Assembly (NCBI GenBank): GCA_016720115.1
Contig: JADJXT010000002.1
Location: forward strand, 1,003,501 to 1,067,500
Origin: Sphingomonadales bacterium
GTDB lineage: Bacteria; Pseudomonadota; Alphaproteobacteria; Sphingomonadales; Sphingomonadaceae
Length of the DNA stretch: 64,000 nucleotides
Direction of reading: 5' to 3'
Part shown: piece after piece, positions 26,745 through 35,444 of the stretch
Layout of the letters: the number at the start of each line of letters is the position of its first letter
Numbering within the stretch: position 1 is the first letter of the stretch
Position numbers and translations under genes: made by a program
Notes under the pieces: model-generated
Seen by the model: the letters and a program-made list of their open reading frames with translations, nothing else
Databases searched by the model: none
What the model was told of the DNA's origin: nothing

Positions 26745-28265
26745 CTACACCCCTTCCAACAACCCTTCCTCGGCGATCTTCTTCTTCCACACCAGCGGCG
26801 CTGTCGTGTGCACATTCTCGCCGCTCGAATCGACAGCGACGGTCACCGGGAAATCGCTCACCTCGAATTCGTAAATCGCTTCCATGCCCAGATCTTCGAA
26901 GCCGACGATCTTGCTGCCCTTGATCGCGCGGGCGACGAGATAGGCGGCGCCGCCGACGGCCATCAGATAGGCCGACTTGTGCTTGGCTATCGCCTGCGTC
27001 GCGGAGGGGCCGCGTTCGGCCTTTCCGACGCAGCCGAGCAGGCCCTGTTCGAGCATCATGTCCATGAACTTGTCCATACGGGTCGCTGTCGTAGGCCCGG
27101 CGGGGCCGACAATTTCCTCGCCCACCGGATCGACCGGGCCGACATAATAGATCATCCGTCCCTTGAAGCTGACGGGCAGTTCCTCACCACGGCCAAGCAT
27201 ATCGGCGATGCGCTTGTGCGCGGCGTCGCGGCCGGTGAGCATCTTGCCGTTCAAGAGCAGCCGGTCGCCCGCCTTCCAGCCCTGCACATCCGCCGCAGTC
27301 AGCGTATCGAGATCGACGCGCTTCGCCGCGCTGTCGGGGGCCCATTCGACCTTCGGCCATTCGTCGAGTTTCGGCGGTTCCAGATAGACCGGCCCTTGGC
27401 CTTTCAGCGTGAAATGGGCGTGGCGGGTGGCGGCGCAATTGGGGATCATCGCTACCGGTTTTGACGCGGCATGGGTCGGATAATCCATGATCTTTACGTC
27501 GAGGATGGTCGCGAGCCCGCCCAGCCCCTGCGCGCCGATGCCGAGCGCGTTAACCTTGTCGAAAATCTCGATGCGTAAGGCTTCCACATCGTTCTGCGGC
27601 CCGCGCGCCTTGAGCTGCGCCATATCGATCGCGCCCATCAGGCTTTCCTTGGCGAGCACCATCGCCTTTTCCGCCGTGCCGCCAATGCCTATGCCCAGCA
27701 TCCCCGGCGGGCACCAGCCAGCGCCCATTTGCGGCACCATTTCGAGCACCCAGTCGACGATGGAATCCGACGGGTTCATCATCTTGAACTTGGTCTTGTT
27801 CTCGCTGCCGCCGCCTTTCGCCGCGACGTCGAAGCTCACCTTGTCGCCCGGCACCATTTCGAGATGGACGACCGAGGGCGTATTGTCGCGGGTGTTGACG
27901 CGGGTGAAGGCGGGGTCGGCGAGGATCGAGGCGCGCAGCTTGTTTTCGGGGTGGAGATAGGCGCGGCGCACGCCTTCATCGATCACTTCCTGCAAGCTGC
28001 GATGGCTGTCGAGCACGCATTGCTGGCCCCATTTGACGATTACCGTCACGATGCCGGTATCCTGGCAGATCGGGCGGTGCCCCTCTGCACACATGCGGCT
28101 GTTGGTCAGGATTTGCGCGATCGCATCCTTTGCCGCCGGGCCCTGCTCCTTTTCATAGGCATCCCCCAGCGCACGGATATAGTCCATCGGGTGGAAGTAG
28201 GAGATATACTGCAGCGCGTCGGCGACAGATTCTATGATGTCGTTTTCGGAAATCGTGACGGTCAT
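26745..28265 (-). CDS. Fumarate hydratase class I ([4Fe-4S], fused)
   Basis: 506 aa from ATG 28265 (MTVTISENDI). The three cluster Cys are visible in RPICQDTG, GAGWCPPGM and IPNCAATRH. The C-terminal domain has GPAGPTTATRMDKF and ends KKKIAEEGLLEGV. It hydrates fumarate to malate in the TCA cycle and is oxygen sensitive. Both domains are fused, as in FumA/FumB. No other TCA gene is adjacent. Confidence 0.95.
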   Translation of the reverse strand: MTVTISENDIIESVADALQYISYFHPMDYIRALGDAYEKEQGPAAKDAIAQILTNSRMCAEGHRPICQDTGIVTVIVKWGQQCVLDSHRSLQEVIDEGVRRAYLHPENKLRASILADPAFTRVNTRDNTPSVVHLEMVPGDKVSFDVAAKGGGSENKTKFKMMNPSDSIVDWVLEMVPQMGAGWCPPGMLGIGIGGTAEKAMVLAKESLMGAIDMAQLKARGPQNDVEALRIEIFDKVNALGIGAQGLGGLATILDVKIMDYPTHAASKPVAMIPNCAATRHAHFTLKGQGPVYLEPPKLDEWPKVEWAPDSAAKRVDLDTLTAADVQGWKAGDRLLLNGKMLTGRDAAHKRIADMLGRGEELPVSFKGRMIYYVGPVDPVGEEIVGPAGPTTATRMDKFMDMMLEQGLLGCVGKAERGPSATQAIAKHKSAYLMAVGGAAYLVARAIKGSKIVGFEDLGMEAIYEFEVSDFPVTVAVDSSGENVHTTAPLVWKKKIAEEGLLEGV

Positions 28266-28321
28266 GGATCGGGCCCTGTTGTTGGGAGATGGCACCGCCT
28301 TTACGCAGACGGGCCGGATGT

Positions 28322-29032
28322 TCAAGACCCCTCGGGATTCAGCAGAAAGACCACATAGCCTTTGAAGTGGGGATGGCGCTCAAGCTCTGGCGGTGCCTGC
28401 CACTCCCCATATTGGACAAGGCCGATCCTGAACGGCAGGGTCACCCGGTCCAGCTGGCGCAGATAATCGGGATAGCCGGGGATCGTCTGACGCCCCTGAT
28501 AGGTTTGCAGCACAACCTCGTCGACCGTCCCCTCCAGTGCGTTGAGCGCCGGGCTGTCGCCGCCGCTGCTCCAGTCGAGCAAGCCGGTGACTGACAGGCC
28601 GGTGCCGGGCGGCAATTCGCTGCGCAACTGCTTCAGGAAGGCGGCATAGCGGGGCAGCCCGCGCGTCGCTGCGTCGAAATCAATCTGTATTCCGGCAACC
28701 CTGTTCCCGGCGGCCCGCCAGTTTGCGACATCGCGGTGGATGGCGGGCAACACCCGTTCATCCCATGCCAGCGTTTCGACGCGATAGACGATCCAGAGCT
28801 GCGCATGCTGCACGCGCGGCACCGCCGGGCGCAGATCGACATAATGCCCCTGCGGCCCGCCCTTGATTTCGGCCGCAAGAATATAAATCGTCGCCGCCTT
28901 GTCGAGCACCGGCTGGGGTTCGACCCCGGCCCAGAGCCAGAAGGCATCATGCGCCTGCGCATCGACACGATCATCTGCCGTCTTGTTGCAGGCGCAGAGC
29001 AATAGCAGCGCAATCAGCGCCAATATGCGCAT
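28322..29032 (-). CDS. DUF3142 lipoprotein
   Basis: About 236 aa. A signal peptide with lipobox-like end LLLLCACNK suggests lipidation at Cys. The mature part matches DUF3142: HDAFWLWAGVE, GIQIDFDAAT, LSVTGLLDWSSG and VLQTYQGRQTI, resembling a TIM-barrel glycoside-hydrolase-like fold with DFD. Function is unknown. The start codon ATG 29032 lies just after the stop of the upstream large periplasmic protein, so the two are co-transcribed. Confidence 0.85.
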   Translation of the reverse strand: MRILALIALLLLCACNKTADDRVDAQAHDAFWLWAGVEPQPVLDKAATIYILAAEIKGGPQGHYVDLRPAVPRVQHAQLWIVYRVETLAWDERVLPAIHRDVANWRAAGNRVAGIQIDFDAATRGLPRYAAFLKQLRSELPPGTGLSVTGLLDWSSGGDSPALNALEGTVDEVVLQTYQGRQTIPGYPDYLRQLDRVTLPFRIGLVQYGEWQAPPELERHPHFKGYVVFLLNPEGS

Positions 29033-29039
29033 CAACCCG

Positions 29040-31175
29040 TCACCAATAGACGTCCAATTTCTTTGCCCAGGGCGAGGTCGGGAATTCGCGTTTCAGTTGC
29101 TGGAACCAGGCCTTGCGCACCGATACCGGCTGTTCGCTCTCGTCGCAGCCATTATACCCGCTGGGTGCATAGCAACGGATCGCGCGGTGCAACGCATAAG
29201 CGCGATTGTCCGCACCCGCCGCCGGATTGGCGATGATCGCCTTATAGGCGGCAAGGCGCGAGAAGCGCTTGCCCGGGAAGGGGGTGGAAGCACCGCCCAG
29301 TTCATCCTTGCCGCGCGCTCCATCCAGATATTCGGTCACACCGTAAAAATCGGGGTCCATCCCGTGCAGGCGGACAAATTCGCCAAGACATAATTGGCCG
29401 CGCGGATCCTTCGGATTTGCGGAAAGCGCGGTCGCGGTGGCGCGCAGCGACGGGCAGACAAAATCCTTCGATCCGGCCCAGTTGAATATCGCCACTTCGC
29501 TGAAACGCGGGGTTTCATAATCATCGGCGGTGATACGCTTCGCATTGGCGGGAATGAGCGCGCTGTCCTTCACAAACCCGGCATAATCGCCATGCGCCAA
29601 TTGCTTGTAGAGCAAGGCATAAAGCGCGGCATTGCGTTCGGCTGTGACTGCTGTGCGGTCGGCGGCACGGGCGCGCAGCAAGGCGGGCCCGGCGGCATAG
29701 CGCAGCAATATCTCGCGAATATCCACATCGCGGATCGGCGATCCCGGCGCATAGACCAGATCGAGCGCCTTGCTGCGTTCAAGGTGCAGCGCCAGCGCAA
29801 GTTCGCCCGTGCCCTTCTGGAATGGCAGCTTTCCGGCATTGAGCGCGGCAATCAGCCCCGCCCTTGCCCCTGCATCGCCTGCTTCATCCATCGCAACCGC
29901 GCGCAGCAACTGGCGGCTATAGCCGAGATAGCCTGCCCCACTTGCATTGGCCGGTATCAGTTTCAATACCGCTGCCGGATTCTTCTCGACATAATAGGCA
30001 TGCGCCGCGAGCAGATAGGCGAACAGCTCTTCCTTGCCGGCAAACAGCCCGCGCATCGTCTCGATCGACGCGCGGCTGATCGGCCCCTTTTCGGAATCCA
30101 GTCGGCCCTCTTCGTCATAATAGCGCATTTCGCGCAGCGCGATTACGGCCAGCAGTTCGGGATCGCGCGTATCATCGGGGCCGAGTTCGCCGAACAGCTT
30201 GATGTCGATTTCCTGCACCATATCGGCGAGCGAGATGTTGCGCTTGCCTGCATCCTTCTCCGCAAATTGCGCGATATATTCGTTCAGCAGCTTCTGCCGG
30301 TCATGCCCCAGCCAATAGACGCGGCGCAGCAGGCCGCGTGCCGACACCGCATATTCGCCATTGGGCCAGCCCTTCAGATAGGCGCGCAAGCCATTTCCGG
30401 CGGCAGCCAGCAACGCCCTGTCGCCGCCCTCCTTTCTAAGGTCGCCATATTCGCTGAACGCGCTTTCGGTCGCCTGATTGAGCGCCGAACGGGCCGTCAT
30501 GTAAGTCACGGCGCCATCGAGCCAGCCATCACCCGTTTTGCCAATCCCCGAAAATGCCGCGCGCGCACCGACAAAATCGCCATCGTAAAAGGCGGCGGCA
30601 CCGATCAGATAGGCGGCAAAGGCCTTGCCGGTCTTTGAGGTGACATTCTGCACCGCCACTTCGGCCATAGCGCGCGCCGTTTCTTCGCCCGAACATTGCG
30701 GGTTCATGGCGCTGCGCGCAGCCGCCAGCGTTGCCCGCTCGGCTCCATTCAGCCTCTTGGCCGCGCCCACCGCCGCGATAAAGGCCGCCGATCCGGACTG
30801 GTTCGACATGCAGCGCGTACCCCATGGAAAGTCGCCGCCATCATCGCGTTCCCTGCGCCCCGCCCCCAATAGCCCTGCAAAATAGGGGAAGTTGAACGGC
30901 TCCGCCTCGCTGCGGCGGCGTTCGTTATAATAAGCGTCATAATCGGGGACGTTCGAAACGCCGACCGAACCGTGCCGGTCGTGCAGCAGCATCAGCAGGT
31001 TGACCCGCGTGTCATTGCCAGGGCTGAGCAACGCTGTGCCGCTGCACCCGGCATAGCCGGTTTGCCGGATTTTCCATTCAGGGTAACAGGTTGAATCCGC
31101 ACTGGCATGTGTGGGACTGATGGAAAATGGTGCAGCAAAAGCCAAAGCGGCGAGTGCGAGCGAACGAAGCTTCAT
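29040..31175 (-). CDS. Large periplasmic helical-repeat protein, partner of DUF3142
   Basis: 711 aa. The signal peptide MKLRSLALAALAFAAPFSI is followed by a Cys-containing N-terminal motif (CYPEWKIRQTGYAGCSG) and then many helical segments such as TPR/Sel1-like units. Conserved WLDGAVTYMTARSALN and GLFAGKEELFAYLLAAHAYY occur. I do not recognise a named domain. Pairing with a DUF3142 lipoprotein suggests a shared envelope function. AAAGGAG lies upstream of the ATG. Confidence 0.75.
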   Translation of the reverse strand: MKLRSLALAALAFAAPFSISPTHASADSTCYPEWKIRQTGYAGCSGTALLSPGNDTRVNLLMLLHDRHGSVGVSNVPDYDAYYNERRRSEAEPFNFPYFAGLLGAGRRERDDGGDFPWGTRCMSNQSGSAAFIAAVGAAKRLNGAERATLAAARSAMNPQCSGEETARAMAEVAVQNVTSKTGKAFAAYLIGAAAFYDGDFVGARAAFSGIGKTGDGWLDGAVTYMTARSALNQATESAFSEYGDLRKEGGDRALLAAAGNGLRAYLKGWPNGEYAVSARGLLRRVYWLGHDRQKLLNEYIAQFAEKDAGKRNISLADMVQEIDIKLFGELGPDDTRDPELLAVIALREMRYYDEEGRLDSEKGPISRASIETMRGLFAGKEELFAYLLAAHAYYVEKNPAAVLKLIPANASGAGYLGYSRQLLRAVAMDEAGDAGARAGLIAALNAGKLPFQKGTGELALALHLERSKALDLVYAPGSPIRDVDIREILLRYAAGPALLRARAADRTAVTAERNAALYALLYKQLAHGDYAGFVKDSALIPANAKRITADDYETPRFSEVAIFNWAGSKDFVCPSLRATATALSANPKDPRGQLCLGEFVRLHGMDPDFYGVTEYLDGARGKDELGGASTPFPGKRFSRLAAYKAIIANPAAGADNRAYALHRAIRCYAPSGYNGCDESEQPVSVRKAWFQQLKREFPTSPWAKKLDVYW

Positions 31176-31335
31176 GGTCGGGACTCCTTTGCCCCGACTT
31201 GTGAGTCAGACTTGCCCCGCCGTCAACCGCCGCGAAGGGCTAATGCGTTGATTTTAACACTGGCTTTCAGTCCGTCTGAGCCGCGAGGGACAGTCCCTGA
31301 CCGATGCCTGACCAATGCCTGAAACGTCAGACCTT

Positions 31336-32232
31336 TCAGTCTGCCTTCGGGGCGCGCAAGCGGATCAGCCCTTCCTGCGCACAGGTGGCAACCAGTCGCC
31401 CGTCGCGGGTGTAGATAGAGCCGCGGTTGAAGCCCCTGCCCCGCCCCGTCCACGGGCTGTCGCAGCTGTACAGCAGCCAGTCGTCGACGCGAAAATCGCC
31501 GTGCAGCCAGACAGCATGGTCGAGGCTGGCGCTCATCATCCCCGGCGTCATCCAGGTCACGCCATGCGCGAGAGTGCAGGTGCCGAGCAGCCAGCTGTCG
31601 CTCTGATAGGCCAGCATCGCCCGGTGCATCGCGGGATCGTCCACCGTCGTGTCGCGCAGCCGGAACCATACATCCTGTCGCGCAGGCAGGCGCTTGTCCT
31701 CACCCAGCCAGTCGCGCGGATCGACAGGGCGGCTCTCAAAGGCACGCTCGCTGACGAAATGGTCGCGCCCCTTTTCCGGGATGCGGTCGGCATATTCGAT
31801 GCGCAACTGCGCCTCGTCGCGCAGCTCCTCTGGCGGGGGCACATCGGGCATCGGTTCCTGATGGTGGAAACCGTCTTCCAGTTTCTGGAACGATGCCGCC
31901 ATGTTCAGGATCGGGCGATCCTTTTGCAGCGCGATGATGCGCCGTGTTGAAAAAGTGCCCCCGTCGAAATCGCGTTCGACGCGGAAGGTGATTTCATAAT
32001 CCTCGTCACCGGCGCGCATGAAATAGGCGTGCAACGAATGGGCGATCCGTTCCGACCCCACCGTATCCTGCGCCGCCGCCAGCGCCTGTGCGATCACCTG
32101 CCCGCCAAAGACGCGCCCCCGGCCACCCGGCTTGCGCATCCCCAGATACCAGCCATCGCCCATGCGCTGGACAGAGAGGAGTTGTTCAAGCTCTGTGACG
32201 AGCGGGTGCTTTTGCGTTTCGTTTCCAGACAT
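31336..32232 (-). CDS. tesB: Acyl-CoA thioesterase II
   Basis: 298 aa from ATG 32232 (MSGNETQKHP). It is a double hot-dog protein with GGQVIAQALAAAQ and SLDHAVWLHGDFRVDDWLLY, as in TesB. It hydrolyses long-chain acyl-CoAs to free acid and CoA. The in-frame codons upstream of 32232 have no similarity to the family. It diverges from the nrdA promoter region. Confidence 0.92.
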   Translation of the reverse strand: MSGNETQKHPLVTELEQLLSVQRMGDGWYLGMRKPGGRGRVFGGQVIAQALAAAQDTVGSERIAHSLHAYFMRAGDEDYEITFRVERDFDGGTFSTRRIIALQKDRPILNMAASFQKLEDGFHHQEPMPDVPPPEELRDEAQLRIEYADRIPEKGRDHFVSERAFESRPVDPRDWLGEDKRLPARQDVWFRLRDTTVDDPAMHRAMLAYQSDSWLLGTCTLAHGVTWMTPGMMSASLDHAVWLHGDFRVDDWLLYSCDSPWTGRGRGFNRGSIYTRDGRLVATCAQEGLIRLRAPKAD

Positions 32233-32282
32233 GCGGGCGGCGTTAGCAGTGTGCAGCGCCTTTAGGCAATCGCCGGTGACGC

Positions 32283-32572
32283 GAATCTTTCTTGGCCCAT
32301 TCATGGATTCGCTTCGCCCGGAGCCGTCCGGCCGGAGCGGTTTGGTTAATTGCGCGAAACGCGAATCCGCAGCCTTGCGTTCGTCAAGAGCGCGCCCGGT
32401 TTATCCCCATCGATTTTTTATCGTGGATAAAAATTTTACGCGGCTCGTCGCAAATATACTTGCGCGCTAATCAAGCCCTAGGAAGTCCGCGCGTCGCTGC
32501 ACTGCACCTAAAAAAGGGTGCGATGAATGGAATCAGGCAAGCGACGAATCGAGTCCTTAATTAACCATTTAC
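32283..32572 (+). promoter_or_regulatory. Cell-cycle-type control region of nrdA
   Basis: GANTC methylation sites occur at 32283, 32306, 32363, 32530, 32546 and 32551, and further ones at 32763 and 32857. Two DnaA-box-like sequences in opposite orientation lie at 32401-32409 (TTATCCCCA) and 32422-32430 (complement TTATCCACG). A CtrA-like TTAA-N7-TTTAC lies at 32557-32572. This fits S-phase control of ribonucleotide reductase. The sites are seen; the regulators are inferred. Confidence 0.55.
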
Positions 32573-32659
32573 CCTCTTGCGTCTGAAAATGGTTGAGGCA
32601 CTATAGGTAGCGGTTGGCCACAGGGGGCATAGCTACAATTTGTGTTTCATCCTGCAGGA

Positions 32660-32841
32660 GCAATTCTGCGGCCGGGGCTTTTCGTCCCGGAAAAATTGCA
32701 GATGACACGCGAATTTATGCACCTGCGGCAGCACAAAATGCTAAGGGAAGCGTTTGCTTCCCGAGTCGAACAAGAGGCGAACAAGCTTCTTGGGTCTTGG
32801 TAGTCGGAGCTGGCAATCAAACGGGGTGAGGGCCAGCACCC
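32660..32841 (+). other. Possible structured 5' leader RNA of nrdA
   Basis: Three hairpins lie between the control region and the nrdA start: GCAATT/AATTGC closing CCGGGG/CCCGG (32660-32699), GGGAAGC-N4-GCTTCCC (32745-32762) and GGGTG/CACCC (32824-32841). No coding frame is convincing here. No B12-box sequence is seen, so it does not match a cobalamin riboswitch. The rest of 32233-32863 holds only the sites named above. Confidence 0.35.
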
Positions 32842-32863
32842 AAATTGGGGAGCGAAGAGTCAC

Positions 32864-34831
32864 ATGGATTTCAGAGATACTGGCCGGGAGGCCGGAGAAG
32901 GCAATATGGCGGACATGCTCGAAGCAGAAAAGACAGAGACCGAAACCCCGCAGGTAAAAAAGGCGAAACCCGAAAAGGAAGTCACCGAGGCTAAAGCCAA
33001 GGCCGGCACCGATTCGAAGGCCGTTGCCGCGCGCCGGTTCGATGTCGTCACCGATGCAAGCCGCGATGATCTGCTGACCGAATTCGGCAAGGAAACGCTG
33101 CGCGACCGCTATCTGCTTCCCGGCGAAAGCTATCAGGATCTGTTCGCGCGCGTCGCAGACGCCTTTGCCGACGATTCCGGCCATGCCCAGCGGCTCTACG
33201 ACTATATCTCGAAGCTGTGGTTCATGCCCGCCACCCCCGTGCTTTCCAACGGCGGCACCGGTCGCGGCCTGCCGATTTCCTGCTATCTCAACAGCGTCGA
33301 CGACAGCCTGGAAGGCATCGTCAACACCTGGAACGAGAATGTCTGGCTCGCCAGCCGCGGCGGCGGCATCGGCACCTATTGGGGCAGCGTGCGCGGCATC
33401 GGGGAGCCTGTCGGCCTCAACGGCAAGACCAGCGGCATCATCCCCTTCGTCCGCGTGATGGACAGCCTGACGCTGGCCATCAGCCAAGGCTCGCTGCGTC
33501 GCGGCTCGGCGGCCTGCTATCTCGACATTTCGCACCCGGAAATCGAGGAGTTCCTCGAAATCCGCAAGCCCAGCGGCGATTTCAACCGCAAGGCGCTGAA
33601 CCTGCACCACGGCGTGCTGCTTAGCGACGATTTCATGGAGGCGGTGCGCGACGGCGCCGAATTCGAACTGAAATCGCCCAAGGACGGCAGCGTGCGCGGC
33701 AAGCTCGATGCGCGTTCGCTGTTCCAGAAGCTGGTCGAAACCCGCCTCGCCACCGGTGAGCCGTACATCATCTTTTCGGACACCGTGAACAACGCGATGC
33801 CCAAGCATCATCGCGAACTGGGCCTCAAGGTTTCGACCTCGAACCTGTGCGCCGAAATCACCCTGCCCACGGGTCGCGACCATCTGGGCGGCGATCGCAC
33901 TGCGGTATGCTGCCTCTCCTCGCTCAATCTCGAAACATGGGATGAGTGGAACGGCGACAAGATGTTCGTCGAGGATGTGATGCGCATGCTCGACAATGTG
34001 CTGCAGGATTTCATCGACCGTGCGCCCGACGAGATGGCCCGCGCCAAATACAGCGCCGGGCGCGAGCGCTCGGTCGGCCTCGGCGTGATGGGCTTCCACA
34101 GCTTCCTGCAATCACGCGGACTCGGATTTGAGTCGGCGATGGCGAAGTCGTGGAACATGAAAATCTTCAAGCATATCCGCGCACAGGCCGATCAGGCTTC
34201 GATGGTGCTCGCCACCGAACGCGGCGCCTGCCCCGATGCCGAGGAACGCGGCGTGATGGAACGTTTCAGCTGCAAGATGGCGATCGCGCCGACCGCGTCG
34301 ATCTCGATCATCTGCGGCGGCACCAGCGCGTGCATCGAACCGATCCCGGCGAATATCTACACCCACAAGACGCTGTCGGGCAGCTTCATCGTCAAGAACC
34401 CCTATCTGGAAAAGCTGCTGCAGGAAAAGGCGAAGGACAGCACCAATGTCTGGAACTCGATCCTCGAAAAGGGCGGATCGGTGCAGCATTTCGATTTCCT
34501 CAGCCCGGAGGAAAAGGATACCTACAAGACCAGCTTCGAGATTGACCAGCGCTGGCTGCTCGAACTCGCCGGTGACCGCGCGCCCTATATCGATCAGGCG
34601 CAGTCGCTGAACCTGTTCATTCCGGCCGATGTGGAGAAATGGGACCTCCTCATGCTCCACTTCCGCGCATGGGAACTGGGCATCAAGTCGCTCTATTACC
34701 TGCGCTCGAAATCGATCCAGCGCGCCGGTTTTGCCGGCGGGGTGGAAGCGGACAACACCGCCGATGCGCCCAAAATCGAACTGAGCGCGGGCGAGCAGAC
34801 CGATTATGAGGAATGTCTGGCGTGTCAGTGA
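32864..34831 (+). CDS. nrdA: Ribonucleoside-diphosphate reductase, alpha (catalytic) subunit, class I
   Basis: 655 aa. Catalytic elements are seen: the redox Cys in LPISCYLNS near residue 140, NLCAE near 328 with the thiyl Cys, the second redox Cys in AVCCLSS, and the C-terminal shuttle CLAC (652-655 region). The family core begins only at about residue 58 (RFDVVTDASRDDLL), so no N-terminal ATP-cone is present. The first 55 residues are a Lys/Glu-rich tail. It reduces ribonucleotides for DNA synthesis with NrdB. A palindromic element follows its stop. Confidence 0.94.
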   Translation: MDFRDTGREAGEGNMADMLEAEKTETETPQVKKAKPEKEVTEAKAKAGTDSKAVAARRFDVVTDASRDDLLTEFGKETLRDRYLLPGESYQDLFARVADAFADDSGHAQRLYDYISKLWFMPATPVLSNGGTGRGLPISCYLNSVDDSLEGIVNTWNENVWLASRGGGIGTYWGSVRGIGEPVGLNGKTSGIIPFVRVMDSLTLAISQGSLRRGSAACYLDISHPEIEEFLEIRKPSGDFNRKALNLHHGVLLSDDFMEAVRDGAEFELKSPKDGSVRGKLDARSLFQKLVETRLATGEPYIIFSDTVNNAMPKHHRELGLKVSTSNLCAEITLPTGRDHLGGDRTAVCCLSSLNLETWDEWNGDKMFVEDVMRMLDNVLQDFIDRAPDEMARAKYSAGRERSVGLGVMGFHSFLQSRGLGFESAMAKSWNMKIFKHIRAQADQASMVLATERGACPDAEERGVMERFSCKMAIAPTASISIICGGTSACIEPIPANIYTHKTLSGSFIVKNPYLEKLLQEKAKDSTNVWNSILEKGGSVQHFDFLSPEEKDTYKTSFEIDQRWLLELAGDRAPYIDQAQSLNLFIPADVEKWDLLMLHFRAWELGIKSLYYLRSKSIQRAGFAGGVEADNTADAPKIELSAGEQTDYEECLACQ

Positions 34832-34836
34832 ATAAT

Positions 34837-34953
34837 CCCTCTCCCACCGGGAGAGGGAGGGAGGCGCGCAGCGCCGGAAGGGTGAGGGTGACCAACCTGC
34901 TTTTCCAGCGCCAATCGCCCTCACCCCAACCCCTCGCCCGAGGGAGGAGGGGC
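34837..34953. repeat. Palindromic element, copy C, after nrdA
   Basis: The left arm CCCTCTCCC-ACC-GGGAGAGGG at 34838-34858 and the GGAAGGGTGAGGGTG tract at 34875-34890 match in inverted form CCCTCACCCC and the right arm CCCCTCGCCCGAGGGAGG ending at 34953. The right arm supplies AGGAGG, the ribosome binding site of the DUF559 gene. Confidence 0.75.
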
Positions 34954-34957
34954 TAAA

Positions 34958-35350
34958 GTGCGAACCTATCGCAATCAGCCATCGGGAACGGTGAGCTGGG
35001 CGCGAGGGAACCGCAAAAATGCTACAGATGCCGAAAAGCGGATGTGGCTGGCGCTGCGGGAGAAAATCCCCGGCACCAAATTCAGGCGGCAGGTCCCCAT
35101 CGGGCCATATTACGCCGACTTTTTATGCTTCTCCGCGAAGCTCGTTATCGAAGTCGATGGCGGACAACATGGAGAAGCACAGGACTATGACACAAGGCGC
35201 ACAGCCTTTCTGGAAGCCAAAGGCCTCCGCGTCATCCGGTTCTGGAACAACGACGTCCTCGGCAATGCCGAAGGCGTCATGACGCAAATTTCCCTTTCCC
35301 TCTGGGAGAGGGAGGAAGCGACGAAGTCGCGGAAGGGTGAGGGCGCATAA
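34958..35350 (+). CDS. DUF559 endonuclease-like protein between nrdA and nrdB
   Basis: 130 aa from a GTG. The DUF559 (Vsr-like, PD-(D/E)XK) domain is complete: EKRMWLALREKIPGTKFRRQ, then Asp in GPYYADFLCF and Glu in LVIEVDGGQH as metal-binding acids, and LRVIRFWNNDVL. The last about 20 residues (SLWEREEATKSRKGEGA) are encoded by palindromic copy D, and the ribosome binding site by copy C. It is a cassette inserted between two genes that are normally adjacent. Its biological role is unknown. Confidence 0.88.
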   Translation: MRTYRNQPSGTVSWARGNRKNATDAEKRMWLALREKIPGTKFRRQVPIGPYYADFLCFSAKLVIEVDGGQHGEAQDYDTRRTAFLEAKGLRVIRFWNNDVLGNAEGVMTQISLSLWEREEATKSRKGEGA

Positions 35351-35430
35351 CCTTCGCACAACCGCAACACCCTTACCTTCCCACCCGGCGATGCCGGGCG
35401 GGCCCCTTCCTCTCCCGATGGGAGAGGAGA
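35291..35430. repeat. Palindromic element, copy D, before nrdB
   Basis: The left arm CCCTTTCCCTCTGGGAGAGGG near 35292-35312 (broken for length: CCCTCT/GGGAGAGGG), GGAAGGGTGAGGGCG at 35331-35345, the inverted CCCTTACC tract at 35370-35377 and the right arm CCTCTCCCGATGGGAGAGG ending at 35428 show the same plan as copy C. It overlaps the 3' end of the DUF559 gene and reaches to 15 bp before the nrdB start. Confidence 0.75.
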
Positions 35431-35444
35431 TTTGGAGACCGCTG

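Noticed and set aside
25689..27464. 591-aa plus-strand frame
   Set aside because: Antisense to both the DMT transporter and fumarase; no recognisable domain.
32614..32829. 71-aa frame in the nrdA leader
   Set aside because: No ribosome binding site, non-ATG start, and the region is better explained by hairpins.
32600..32863. Cobalamin riboswitch before nrdA
   Set aside because: No B12-box or core sequence is visible, and the enzyme is class I with a tyrosyl-radical NrdB.
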